From Gnetum montanum (taxonomy: Eukaryota; Streptophyta; Gnetopsida; Gnetales; Gnetaceae): a stretch of DNA of 64,000 bases. Location of the stretch: contig MNCI01027262.1 of assembly GCA_015680685.1 (NCBI GenBank), forward strand, positions 1,854,733 through 1,918,732. The letters are read 5' to 3'. The position numbers and the translations under genes were made by a program. Numbering within the stretch: position 1 is the first letter of the stretch; each line of letters starts with the position of its first letter. Shown in pieces: positions 25,291 through 36,409 of this stretch. The notes below the pieces were generated by a model. It was not told the DNA's origin. It worked only from the letters and a program-made list of their open reading frames with translations, and did not search any database.

Positions 25291-27607
25291 ACCACTTGGT
25301 TGAGGAGCTAGATGTAATTTAATGGCCTTGGTGGCATTACGTTGTTGTCGCTAGGTTAGAATTTCAACCTAAATTGATGAAGTAGGTGGTAATTGAGTTG
25401 AGGGAAGAGGGACATGTGTAGAAGGATGAAGAGGGTAATGAGGAAATGGGGATTCCCCTCTTGGAGATTGGGCTTTGTAGTATTCAAGAGGGTAGTAGTG
25501 ATGCTAAAATGAGGTGTGACTAGAAGAGCCATACAAATAAATGGACTATTAAACATAGTACCCATATGAATTAGGCTATCAGTAGGAGCATTGCTACCTT
25601 GGTGGTGGCATCCTCCACAATTGGATGTTGCCATTGATGATATTGCTTATCAGGTTGTGGTGGAGCTCCACTTAGATAGTTTGCTTGTTGTTGGTGAAAC
25701 TTCTTGGGGTTGCCTTAAGGATAAGGTAACCTTATGGATGTTTTTGTTCTTGCCAATCTAGGATTTAGAGTGTGCATCCCATAATTCTACAAGTGTGACA
25801 CAATGGGACAACATCCCTTAGGATGTTCTTATTGGTAGATGGCACACCCATCATCATCCCTTTCGTGAGCATGTTTAGCTCCCTTCCTTCTCTTGTGATC
25901 ATGATCACTAATTTACTTTTTGGATTTCTCTTCTATTTTTAGAGTGGTTTGGAATTTTTCATCCAAATAATCCCACATTTTGTCTACCTTAGCTGAAATT
26001 TTAGAAAAAAACTTTTGAATCGACAAGTTCTATCATCACAGTACCTCATTAAGTAATGCCTCCTCCTCATTATTACAGAACAAAACTTTCCTTTTTCTGA
26101 TGGAAGGATCTTAGTTGTACTCCTCTACACTTTTCATATTTCTCAATTCTTCTTCTTCTTTGGCAACCTACTCAATCAACCTTTGAATCTGATGGGATCT
26201 AAGTTCTAAAAGTCTCCCTTCTGCATAGACCCCAAGAGTTCTCCTTATTTTTTTGTAGAGTCCATCTATGATATGGTGGAGCTACTCCCTTTGAGAATAA
26301 TCATAGCTAAGACATTAATGCAAAAGAGAATAGTAACTACCCATGGTTGTGTCCAATGGTTCATGCATTCCTTTTTTCCAATCTTGGATCTGCTTTCTTA
26401 AGTTTAACACTCACGAGTACATTTGATACTTTTTGTTGAAGAGTTCAAGCATCGTACTTCATTTGAAAATTGATTCTAGCTCCAAGGACCAATACCAAAT
26501 TTTAGCTTCTTAGATGAGTGTTCTTGGGAATAGTTTTAATTTTCTCATTCATTCCCCACATTCTACAAGGCACAGGCATCATGAAATTCTTGAAGATGAA
26601 TATGTGGATCTAAGTTATATACCTTTTTGAACTTGGGGATGTTGGTCATATACAACTATTTAATTTAGCTGTCTTTCACATGCCTTGCTATGATCCTCTT
26701 GGCATCTACAATATTCAGCATATTTATAGTTGCATGCAAAGGCTCATCACAGTCATGGCCTTTTTGATGGCCATGATGCCTATGATACCCTTTGTTGTCC
26801 CTTCTTTCATGGTGGTGCACCTCTGTATAATGCCCATGCCCCTTGCCTCTACTGGTCTCGTGGATCCTACAATCATCTCTATCCCACTAGTCACCTCCAT
26901 CATAATCACATCCTTTGTGACTTTGGTTAAAGCTAGAAAAGAAAGAAGGACTAGCACCACCATGGTGCCCACCACCTCCTCTTCTTCATTCATGGCCATA
27001 ATCATCATGTCTATCGTCATCGTGATGCTTGTCCTAGTTCCTACCTTGAATTCCACCTTTAGATCCCCCATAGTCATGGGAGCCATTCTTCCTCAAATTA
27101 GGATTATTAATAGTAGACTAAAAGTTTTGGTTTGGGTTTCCCTCATCAAAGACAAGGGAAGGAGAATTAGTGAATTGAGAATCCCCAGCTCTCCATCTTT
27201 TTGGCCTAGCAAAAACAAGGTGTTATTGAACCATTTCCCCTTTAATGCTTCATAACAAGGGGTTATTGATCTTTTATGCATTATGCCTCAGTGGGATGAT
27301 AATCCTAAGAGTCATGATCCTGGACAACACATTCAACATGGAGGCCTTACATGCCCAACCTCATAAGATATTGGAGCAGCATCACATGAATTGATCGATT
27401 TGGTGAAAATGCAATGTTTTCCTTTATGTTCCTCCACCACAAATGTTCATTCTAATATAGGATGAAGGTGAAATGTGGTACATATTCATCAAGATTAGTA
27501 TAGAATACTTTGCATTGTTGGGGCATTGACTGTTTTGACCCATCGTACCTTTGATTAGAAGTATGCTTGAACAACGACAGAGAATCAGCCATATGGGAAG
27601 AAGACAT
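25291..27607 (-). pseudogene. Gypsy II gag
   Basis: ATG at 27607 gives MSSSHMADSLSLFKH, followed by LDEYVPHFTF, the block shared by gag of gypsy I and V. A low-complexity Met/Thr/Ile-coding middle corresponds to the His/Asp-rich region of gypsy I in another frame. A zinc-knuckle remnant CAIYQxEHPKGCC lies near 25815-25855, followed by a Pro/Gln/Tyr-rich tail (SPFICMALLVTPHFSITTTLL). Frameshifts and stops throughout. A 191-codon open frame on the plus strand (26680-27255) is its antisense shadow. Confidence 0.72.
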
Positions 27608-27737
27608 TTTAGTTGGAAAGAAAAATAGTGTGCTTTTAATATTATTATTATTCTTAATGATTGCAAATTTAAGGTTTGTTACAACATCTTTAAATAATTT
27701 CACTAAGTCTTAAATAGCGCACACAACTAACTAAAGT

Positions 27738-27755
27738 CCATGGCAACAACACCAA
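27738..27755 (-). promoter_or_regulatory. Gypsy II primer-binding site
   Basis: Minus-strand TGGTGTTGTTGCCATGGA directly follows the 5' LTR. It matches the tRNA-Asp-type primer site TGGCGCCGTTGCCGGGGA with changes mainly at former CpG positions. Confidence 0.75.
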
Positions 27756-28605
27756 TGATGAGCAATGAGTATATCCTACACCCAACTATATAAATCACTA
27801 GCATTAACTAAGTGATCTAGTCAAATTCTATAAAATTTAGCTCTCTAATTACACTAGGTCTAGGAGGTGAATCTCACAATCATGATCATTGTCTTCTCAT
27901 TTTTACTGATGAAGTGCAAGCATATGGTTAAGTGCAACTAAGGCATATGATTTTTATCATTTTATGTTTTATGATTTAAGTCATCTATGAGTAAGAATAA
28001 AGTAATTAAAAGCTTAATTAATCTAATAAGTAGCTAATATCTAACTAATTCTAACATAATCATTCATTCCCACTTTCCATACACATCTTGAATCACGTTA
28101 TAGTGCCACTAGGTTACCAAGTGTTAAGCACCACTAAGCCTACCAAGCATTAAATGTATACTTGAAGTGGTTGTACTTACGTTTTCTTTTTAATAAACAT
28201 TAATTACTTAATTAAAATTCATTAAAGTAAGTCACATGAATATTAAATGCATAAGAAAAACATTCATCTATTCTAAGTGCTACAAGGTTTGATCAGAAAA
28301 GCTCATCTTTATTATCATTCACACCGAGGTGCTTAGGTACATGAGTGCTTGAATAAAGATCCATGCACTTATTTGACTCCTACTATGGACACTCAAAAAA
28401 TATTCTAAATTTTGGAAGGAAAAAATTCAAGAGCTTTGCTATAACTAATGGAAAGATTACCATAACTACTAAAGGTAGATGCACATTTATAGGCAATAAC
28501 AGGATGCCATGTCGACAGGTACTCATCAACGTAGCAAACCTTACATTGATGGGGTCATGGAATCGATGGCATCCCATCAACGTGGCCCAAAAACATATTT
28601 CATCA
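27756..28605 (-). repeat. Gypsy II 5' LTR
   Basis: 850 bp, plus-strand start TGATGAGCAATGAG, end ATTTCATCA. It pairs with 19135-20030 and is bordered by the CCCAT duplication at 28606. Confidence 0.9.
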
Positions 28606-28610
28606 CCCAT

Positions 28611-29898
28611 GCTTAAAGGTTTCCTTCAACTAAGATCCATCTCACTTTCTGCTTCTCTTTACTTCTCTTTTATGAATGTTGATTGATCTATGGGAATGCT
28701 CTTATATGTTGAGAGGTTGGGCCAATCATGGCATGTCAATGTGAAGTCAATGAAGGTGGTTGGTTTTAGTTCAAACTAAGGATGAATGTTATCAATTCAT
28801 ATTAACCACTAAATCCACAAGGAACTTCATGTAACCAAAATCTAGAACTACATTCCTCTCTCTATATCATCCATCTCTACTCTCCATAAATCTCCTCACT
28901 ATCTATTTTTCATGTTTTGTTCAATGTCCTGGTTTGATGTATCAAACTTCTTAGGTAGATTCTTCTAGGATTTAGTCCTTACCTTTCCATGACCATTAAT
29001 CATCCATGGGGTTCATAGACTCCTTGGTTTGAGGGCATGCAAAAGTATTAAGGGAATGAGCCTACTATGGGAAGGATCCACTTGCATACTTCTTAGTTGG
29101 ATTAGTTACATTCCTTATCCTTAGATATTTTTGCATTCCAATCACTCATGCTCCACATAAATTGTATCTAGTTTTAAACTCCTTTTTAGTTTCTCCAATC
29201 ATTTCTCCTAATCAAAACTCATTTTTTCTAAATTATCTAGCCCTCTTCAAGTATTTCTTCATGTTGATGACCTTTCTAGGTCTCTATGGACTTCCACTTT
29301 AAGCAAAAATCTTTGTTTTTATGCAAATTTTCAAAGTTCAAAATATTTTATCTTTGGCTACATCAGTGGGATCCCATAAATGTATCCCCTCACATCAACA
29401 TGACCCATATATTTGATTCCATCCATGCATATATAAAATCCTATAAATATTATGAAACACTTTGAAAATTTTTGCCATTTTCTTCAAACATAAGAGGAGT
29501 TTTTTCCATTTTTCAAAGCATAAAACCTTCTAGAGCCCATACCGTTCAAACCACTTGTTCAATTTACCTCATTCTTCATTCCTATAGCTATTGGAAGTAA
29601 GATATACATCATGGGGGGCCACAAACCTTAGGTTTCAGATGAAAAATTTTTCAGAAATTTTCTAACTCCCATAAAGTTTAACCAATAAAATAACATTGAA
29701 ATCACTAAGTTATGAAGAGTTAAATCTTCCTAACAAACTCAAGTAGACATTAAAATAATATACTAATAAAAAAATATTAAAATGATTCATCCACTATGAT
29801 CACAACTTAGCCAAATGTAACTAATCCAAGAGATAAGGTACTCAAATATTATAAAGTTACACATTAAATACTAATCCTAGGTCATATTGTAATCACAA
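28611..29898 (+). other. Gypsy I spacer, second part, with expression-like signals for ORF X
   Basis: No coding region. In order: conserved block at 29059-29087 (variant CTATGGGAAGGATCC); an LTR-like stretch with 'tgggatccca' and 'acatcaacatgaccc' phrases (29368-29410) followed by TATATAAAA and TATAAATA (29429-29447); a polypurine-tract-like CATCATGGGGGG (29608-29618); then an AT-rich leader containing TACTAAT and an acceptor-like end at the ORF X ATG. The same order occurs in gypsy IV. Confidence 0.65.
29427..29447 (+). promoter_or_regulatory. Internal TATA boxes upstream of ORF X (gypsy I)
   Basis: TATATAAAA and TATAAATA lie just after phrases resembling this element's own U3 (GGGATCCCAT, ATCAACATGACCC). 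A similar internal TATA lies at 63458-63469 in gypsy IV. Confidence 0.45.
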
Positions 29899-32690
29899 AT
29901 GGTACCTAGAACAAAGAAACCTCAGGAAGAAGGATCATCTAAAATAAGGGACAGATGTATTAGAACTGGAAGGGGCCAACAAGAGTAGCCCTAGGAGTAG
30001 GCAACCCAGACGCATGCAACAGGACCTCTTTGTGAGGACCCCAAAGTGGAATCTATCGATCAAATTCCAAAAGCTAAAATAGAGTAGTCCCACTAAGATG
30101 AGACACCTAGACCTAGACAAAACCTTAAGGTCACTTTGAAAAAGGCTTGTCTAAAGTAAATTGGATCTAGGAAGATCAAAAAATCTATTCTTCTTGAACT
30201 AAACTTTGGATCTTTCCTAGACTTCGCACTAGAAGAAGTCAAAGCTCAACTCTAGACTTCTTCCATGTGGTCCATTCACAAATCTAGTGAAGAATGGTAC
30301 ATGGGTGAAACATACCTCTTTTGGAATAATAGATAGGGTGATGTCATAGTAAAAATCAAGGACATCTCTATGTCCTACTTAGTGAAGGGCATTTTTGATG
30401 CCCTTGGGTTGCTAAAAATTTAGGTAGCCTTGATAAAAAATTCAATGCAAGTAGACCCTAAGGTTAAGAAGAATTAGGTCTAGAAATGCTACAATGTTAA
30501 TTGTAAAGCATTTGATGCACTTACGATGGCAGAGCATGCATACTTTAATATGGTGGCCTACCACCTCAATCCAATGGTGAGGCCGAGCAACATAATAGCT
30601 TTCTTTGCCTATGCATACATCACTCTAAGCAAAATAATTTTGATTAACCTCCGTCGGATGATCTATCTTAAGATGAAGAAGCACTTTAAGGAAAACTAAC
30701 AAGTGAGGGAGGCACTTCTCTTCCCATGTCTCATTCAGAAATTATGCAGAAGGGAAGGAATAGCTCGCTATTCCTACAATGTTTTTAGAAATGCTCCTTT
30801 CACATCTTGAATGAAAATGATAAAAGGCAAAGTACCTGCCAAGGTGATAGAAGAGGAGTAGCCATCGCCATCACCCACTCATGAGCAAAAAACACTAGAG
30901 TCCTACACTATTGTTAAGAGAAAGCATGAACTCTGTGATTGCAAGAACTCTATGAGTAACTCCTATAGTAATAGTAGGCAGGACCGAGTGGTGGTGAATG
31001 CTTTGTCTATAGACTAGCATTGATTTATTTGCATGATGGATGGTTCAATGCCAATGTTTTCTACCCAAAGAATGCAAGTTCCTATGACATCAAATCCTAG
31101 TTCCCAAGAGGTAATAGTATCTCTCTCTCAACAGCAGTAATTCCTAGAAATCTCTGAGAACATTGCTACCTTTTCAGTGCATTTGGCAAAGGATAAGGGA
31201 GCAACTATTTTGATGATATACCATCAATGGTAGGAAATAATGAGCGAGGTGGTTGCTAATAGAGTGGCTAATGTACTTAATGCCCCTATCACATCTGTAC
31301 CTAATGTAACTACACTTAGAGTTGTTGGACCAACTAGTTGAAATCAAGCAACTAGTTCTGGATATCTTTGATATCCCAGAAACTATTTTAGCAAACTAGT
31401 TAGAGCTACTTGAGGCTAAGGGAAAAGCTCTCATTGCCAATGCCCAAATTGAAATAGCCTAATCCAAGAGTCAATGCTTGGTTACTTGGGGAACTAAGAG
31501 CACACCTCACTGATCCCATCGTACTTATCCAAGCAATCTCAAGAGATGAAGCTTTTCAATAGCTTCAACAAAGACTAAAAGAGGCTAAGTACACGAAGGA
31601 GTTGGTAGTCTTCAACCAAGCCCTTGATGATTCCACCACTTATAATATTCAAAGGGACTTGTTGGAGGCTTGCCATGAGAACATAAGGCTAACTGAGGAA
31701 AATCATTACCTACATAATGTTGAGATGTAGAAGTAATTTCTTTTAGAATTCATTTAACAGTAGCAAGAGCATCTTGCCAAGGTAAATAATGAATTGAGAA
31801 GGTTCACTACAACAAACAAAATCTCTCGATGGAGGAGGTGCATGCCCTTTGCCTGAAGTCAACCATCGAAATCATTGCCTAGAAAAACAAGGCCCTTAAA
31901 TTCGAAAGGATCAAGAATTATTGTAGGAACCAAGTTGGCCTACAAAAGAAAATCAATGAAAAACACATCCAACTAGCAAAGGCAAAGGCAAATGAAGCCC
32001 TCTAGTAGCTCCAACAAGGACATGATGTCTGGTAGCCCATCTTTGATGGACTGAATGAACAATAAGGCTAAAATCCACCTTAAGGAGGTACAAATCGAGG
32101 AGATGATAAAGTACATGGAGCTTGCAAACCTTCGTTACTTAAACTTGGAAATCTTAACCCCTAAACAGTCAAGGTTAGAATTGGAAAAGTAAGTGATCAG
32201 CTTGTACATTTTGTATGAGGCAAAGTTCAAGCACCATAAAGAGACTAAGTAGAAGCTTGAGATAGTAAATGCAGAACTCAAGGTTCTCAAGGTGAAGTTC
32301 ACTAATCAAATATCAATAATAGATAACATGGCTAAGAAAATGAATAACTACTAGGAGCTAAAAAATGCACTCAAGGCATTCGACATTGAATGCAAATACT
32401 TCGCTACTTGGTTTGTCAACGTTAAGGAGTTTTTCCTTGTAATGCCCTCTCCTTAGGATGTTCCCATACTAGCCCACATTGGTGATGTCATGTGAACTAT
32501 GTAGGAGCCCAAGAGTAAGCAGGAGAAGATGAAAACATTGCTAAATGCTTTTCATCTTCCATTAGAAGTTACAACTATAGCAGGATAGCCACAACTACTA
32601 GCTCAACAACTGCATGCATCAAAAGCAAGAAAAGGTCTTTCGGCACCTCAAGAGCCTCCACTACTTGAGACTATCTAATTTTTTCCCTCA
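29899..32690 (+). pseudogene. Env-position ORF X of gypsy I (about 900 codons, decayed)
   Basis: It starts at ATG 29899 (MVPRTKKPQEEGS). The first ~380 codons form a globular part collinear with the fragment at 258-1375 and with gypsy IV. It contains SSMWSIHKSS, YMGETYLF, IKDISMSY, YHLNPMVRPSN and TLSKIILINL. The second half (about 31100-32500) is rich in Leu, Glu, Lys and Gln with heptad-like spacing, suggesting long coiled coils. It ends near 32690, followed by about 215 bases and the polypurine tract. Athila-type elements carry an extra ORF at this place, often called env-like. I see no transmembrane segment or signal peptide here, so an envelope role is not supported. Function unknown. 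Confidence 0.7.
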
Positions 32691-32912
32691 TCTTCAAGCC
32701 ATTAGAGGAATTATGTTATCAGTTATTGTCATGGTGTTCAATTTTATTCTCATGAATACCAAATTTTTGTAATGATTGTAAATCCATACACTTGGGAACT
32801 TACTATGTGTTTGTGTCAATTATGTATCTATATATAGTCAATAATCCCATGCCTTTTCAAAATTTTATAAAGAACTTGTTCCTCATTTTCTTTACTCAAG
32901 AACAATTTTTTA

Positions 32913-32928
32913 TTCAAACATGGGATTA
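32913..32928 (+). promoter_or_regulatory. Gypsy I polypurine tract
   Basis: ATTCAAACATGGGATTA directly precedes the 3' LTR. It is a decayed form of the CAGTCGTGGGGGTA tract seen before the 3' LTRs of gypsy V and IV. Confidence 0.6.
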
Positions 32929-33754
32929 TGATGAAGCATCTTCCTTAGGTTGCATCAATGTCGATGCATAATTTAATGTGTTGATGTGACTCCATCAACA
33001 TAGTGTCTGTCTTTGGCTATAAATACATGCTCACCAACCACATTTATGGCAATTCCATAGTTAGTATCCTAGTGAAGCTCTTGTAGTCTTTCCTTCTAAA
33101 AGTTAGAATATTTTCTAAGTGCCCCTAGTAGGAGTGAGAAGTGTACAAATCTTTAGTCAAGCACTAATGTTCCTAATCACTTTGGTATGATCGGCAATAA
33201 AGAAAAGATTTCTTCACAAACCCTGTAACATTTGGAATTAGCTTAATGTTTACATTAAATGTATTTATTATTTGAGAAATTTACTTTAATGCATCGAATT
33301 GATTAATTAAATAGTGATTAATTAAAGCACATAAGTACAAACACTTTAAGCATACATTTAATGCTTTGTAATCCCAGTAGCGCCTAACACTTGGTAGCCC
33401 AATAGTGTTGTAACATGTTAAAGATGTACACAGAAAGTGGGAATGGATGGTTATGTTAAAATTAGTGAGACATTAGTTAGTTATTAGATTAGTTAAACAT
33501 TTAATCACTTTATTTCTAGCACTTAGGTAGCTTAAATAATAAAATAAAAAATGATAAAAATATTTTCCTTAGTTACACTTAACCATACACTTGCACATCA
33601 CAAGTGGAACTAAGAAGACAATGATCATGATTTTTAGATTCACTTCCTACACCCAATGTACTTAGAGGACTAATGTTTATATAATTCAATCGAATCACTT
33701 AGTGAACACTAGTGATTTGTATGGTTGGGCATAGGGTATTCTTGCTGCTCATCA
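32929..33754 (+). repeat. Gypsy I 3' LTR
   Basis: 826 bp, TGATGAAGCATCTTCC to TGCTCATCA, followed by the TTAGT duplication (33755-33759). It pairs with 11356-12170. Confidence 0.9.
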
Positions 33755-33759
33755 TTAGT

Positions 33760-34162
33760 GAATGGATTATTTTTAAAGATTCTTCTCTTTATAGATGATG
33801 AGGCCTTGATTGCAAAATCAACTACATAATTAAATTATACACTTCAATATCTTCATGACTATTGTAACCATTCGAGTATGAAAGCTAACATTGATAAGAT
33901 TAAAATTCTAATTTTGGTATTAGAAATAAAAATTTTAATTTTTTCCTTAAAGAAAGAAGACTTAATATATGTGAATCTTGAAAATATTTAGGAGTTGAAT
34001 TTGGCTATAATTATAGTTGAGATATCATTATTTCTTAAACAGTTTCAAGTAGCATGTGAGCTTTATTTGCTCTATGAAAGAATTGTAGCATGAAACAAAT
34101 TTTGGCATGGGAGATCAAAAGAAAAATTTTTCACGGTCTGGTCTAACCTATATTATTATATG
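33760..34162 (+). pseudogene. LINE reverse transcriptase, piece 2 of 3
   Basis: The piece resumes right after the gypsy I target duplication with FLLFIDDEALIAKSTT, the polymerase active-site motif missing from piece 1. It continues with LNYTLQYLHDYCNHSSMKANIDKIKILI. It ends at PILLYE, where the gypsy III target duplication (34163-34167) starts. Few stops here; the frame is broken further along. Confidence 0.8.
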
Positions 34163-34167
34163 AATGT

Positions 34168-35082
34168 TGATGAATCATGTTTTGTTAGGTGCTAATATCG
34201 GATCCTTGATAACTAGGTGCTAATATCAGACCCTTGATAACCAAGTGCTAATATTAGACCCTCAATATCGGGTACGTGATATCGCGGCCTAGATAACGAT
34301 ATAGGAAACATGATATCGTGGTTCCTATGTAAACCTATAAACATCACATTTAGGCATCCAGGAAGGGGAAGTATGTTAGTGTTAGAGTAAAGTCTTTTTG
34401 TTCATTTTTAGTTCATCTCAAACATTTCCTCAATGCATGCTTTTAGTGTGATGATTGTAATTGTACAAAACCTTTATTCAAGTGTGGTGTACTTGGACAT
34501 GCACATGACCAGCGTTAAAGATCGAGATTACTTCATCATTGCAACATTCACTTAGTTTTAGTTATTTAATTGTTATTGTTATTCATCATTTCCTAATTAC
34601 TCTTCCTTTACCCTCATTCACTATCCTTGTTATTAAACATGGAATGAGTATGACTTAATCATGAGCATTTAAGTGTGACTACTTGGTAACCCAGTAGTGT
34701 ATCTAGGAGCACTCAAGTAATATACACTTGGTAATCCCAAAAGTAGTACACGAGGTCTAAGATGTGTATTGATTATTAACGAGAGATGCTCATCGCACTT
34801 AGGCTAGCTTAGATTCTCTTATCTCATTCCCTCTTAGCTTAAAACAAAGTTATTTTCCATTGCCTCTAGGAGTAGCACTAGTTTAGGATCATATCATACA
34901 CCTCACTCTGGACTAAACCATACATGAAAAAGCAAATACTAGTCCAAGTGGGGAGATAGCGAACTATGATCAACGTGTAACTATCTAGATACCACAGCTA
35001 GTCCATCTGAGGAGTTTGACTGGATCATGTGTACATGCTTGTATTCATATGATTGAGTGTAGGGGTACCTCACCACTCATCA
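34168..35082 (+). repeat. Gypsy III left LTR (plus orientation)
   Basis: 915 bp, TGATGAATCATG to CACTCATCA. U3 carries about three 28-bp direct repeats (34186-34268; core GTGCTAATATC) and GATATC palindromes. A TATA-like CTATAAACA lies at about 34335. Confidence 0.88.
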
Positions 35083-35101
35083 TTGGTGTCATTGTCGAGG
35101 A
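35083..35101 (+). promoter_or_regulatory. Gypsy III primer-binding site
   Basis: TGGTGTCATTGTCGAGGA differs from the tRNA-Asp-type site TGGCGCCGTTGCCGGGGA only by C-to-T and G-to-A changes. Confidence 0.8.
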
Positions 35102-35212
35102 TGGTGCTAGTTATCTAGATTAGTTATATCATCCAAGATTTCTATAAAGAAGCATTAACAATATATCTTTTAGAAAGATTAATTTCAAGTAAGTCACACA
35201 TGATTCACAATA

Positions 35213-36409
35213 ATGTCTCTCTCACAAGACTATGAAAATGCAACTAGTAAGGTAATGGATTGGAGAACCAACAAATTATACGATGATGAAGACAAAGTTT
35301 GGAGTACTCAATCTTATGCAGAGGTCTCCTATGTACATAAACGAAGACAACATCATCCCAACTCACAAATTCATAACCTACCTAGTGAGGATGAACCTCT
35401 ACTGGCCACTAAGATCCTAATGCATATACAAGAGGTTGTTCGAATATCCTTCAGGCATCACAAGAGAAGTTGTCTACCCATGCTTGATTTAAATAAATTT
35501 TCCAAGTTTTTAGGAGGCTATGATTTAGATCCGCAACATCATTTACAAGCCTTCCATGATGCCTGTGTATGGAACAATATTGATAATGGGTGGAGAAAAA
35601 TTAGGCTCTTTCCTATGACACTCGTTGGCCAAGCAAAAGTATGGTACATGTCCTTAAGACCAAAATTAATTCAACATTGGCTAACAATGGTAGAACTCTT
35701 CAATGAAATATATCAAACCTATGCAAGAGTGTCAGCCTTGAGGAGACAAATCCAAGAATGGAAATAGAGGTAACATGAACCCTTAGACATGGCCTTAGAA
35801 AGATACTATTCATTATGAAAAAATTTCCTAGGCCATGGATTCTCTGAGGAAAGGCTAATGTATCACATCATAGATGGGCTTTGTAATGAAACAAGGGAGA
35901 CCCTAGCAATGTATGCTCGAGGTTAACTATATGAGCTATGAAGCCACCAATTCCAAGAGCTTATTAAGCTGGTAGCAAAAGAAGAAGGAGAAATTGCTAA
36001 ATGGGAGAATGTTGAAAGCTCTCAATAGGACCAAAATCATAAAATAGCAAAGGTCCATGATCATGAAGAGGAGAAATCAACTCACCTCAAGGAGGTGGAA
36101 TCATCTTTGCCAATACTACAATCACTAGATGAAATTGAGGCAAATATCAATAAGATGATGGAATGGATACATGAAAAATGTGAAGAATATGCTAACACTA
36201 TTAGAGGTAGAACCATGACGAACCAAGAAGCAAGAAAGAACACCCTTAAACAATCAGAAAGAAGAATTGAAGAGAATAAGAATAAGAACTCAACTGCTAA
36301 TCATACATATCAATGTGATGTTTGCCTATGCAATCACCCCAAAGGCCAATGTCCAATCTTGTCACATTTACATGAGCATTGGAAAGGAATTTTACATCTA
36401 AATTTCATA
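35213..36409 (+). pseudogene. Gypsy III gag (best-preserved gag in the window)
   Basis: ATG 35213 opens 184 uninterrupted codons. They contain the retrotransposon gag core: LDLNKFSKFLGGYDLDP, HHLQAFHDAC, LFPMTLVGQAKVWYMSL and FNEIYQTYARVSALRRQI. After stops at 35765 and later, the frame continues through ERYYSL, YHIIDGL and KLVAKEEGEI. A second open stretch (36095-36412) ends in an intact CCHC knuckle CDVCLCNHPKGQC. Gag makes the particle and packages RNA. With pol absent, this element would have depended on another element's enzymes. Confidence 0.85.

Larger units (their letters stand above)
19135..28605 (-). mobile_element. Gypsy II: reverse-oriented gypsy element nested in gypsy I
   Basis: The 9.5-kb element is flanked by the perfect target duplication CCCAT (19130-19134 and 28606-28610). 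On the minus strand: 5' LTR 28605-27756, primer site, gag, pol, short spacer, 3' LTR 20030-19135. It has no env-position ORF; only about 260 bases separate its conserved spacer block from the LTR, so it is an internally deleted relative of gypsy I. Being inserted inside gypsy I, it is the younger insertion. Confidence 0.9.
11356..33754 (+). mobile_element. Gypsy I: Athila/Tat-like Ty3/gypsy element, 22.4 kb including nested gypsy II
   Basis: Both LTRs are present and flanked by a perfect 5-bp target duplication TTAGT (11351-11355, 33755-33759). The order is 5' LTR, primer-binding site, gag, pol, spacer, env-position ORF X, polypurine tract, 3' LTR. Gypsy II (19135-28605, opposite strand) sits in the spacer after pol. 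All reading frames are decayed. Lineage is inferred from the RT style (GYNGYNQI, xMDEFFTYG), the tRNA-Asp-type primer site and the extra 3' ORF. Confidence 0.9.

Noticed and set aside
26680..27255. 191-codon plus-strand open frame
   Set aside because: It lies antisense to the gag of gypsy II. Its Met/Thr/Ile/Val-rich composition comes from the low-complexity His/Asp codons of that gag read backwards.
29899..32690. ORF X as a viral envelope glycoprotein
   Set aside because: Position fits, but I see no signal peptide, transmembrane segment or cysteine-rich ectodomain. The second half looks like coiled coil.
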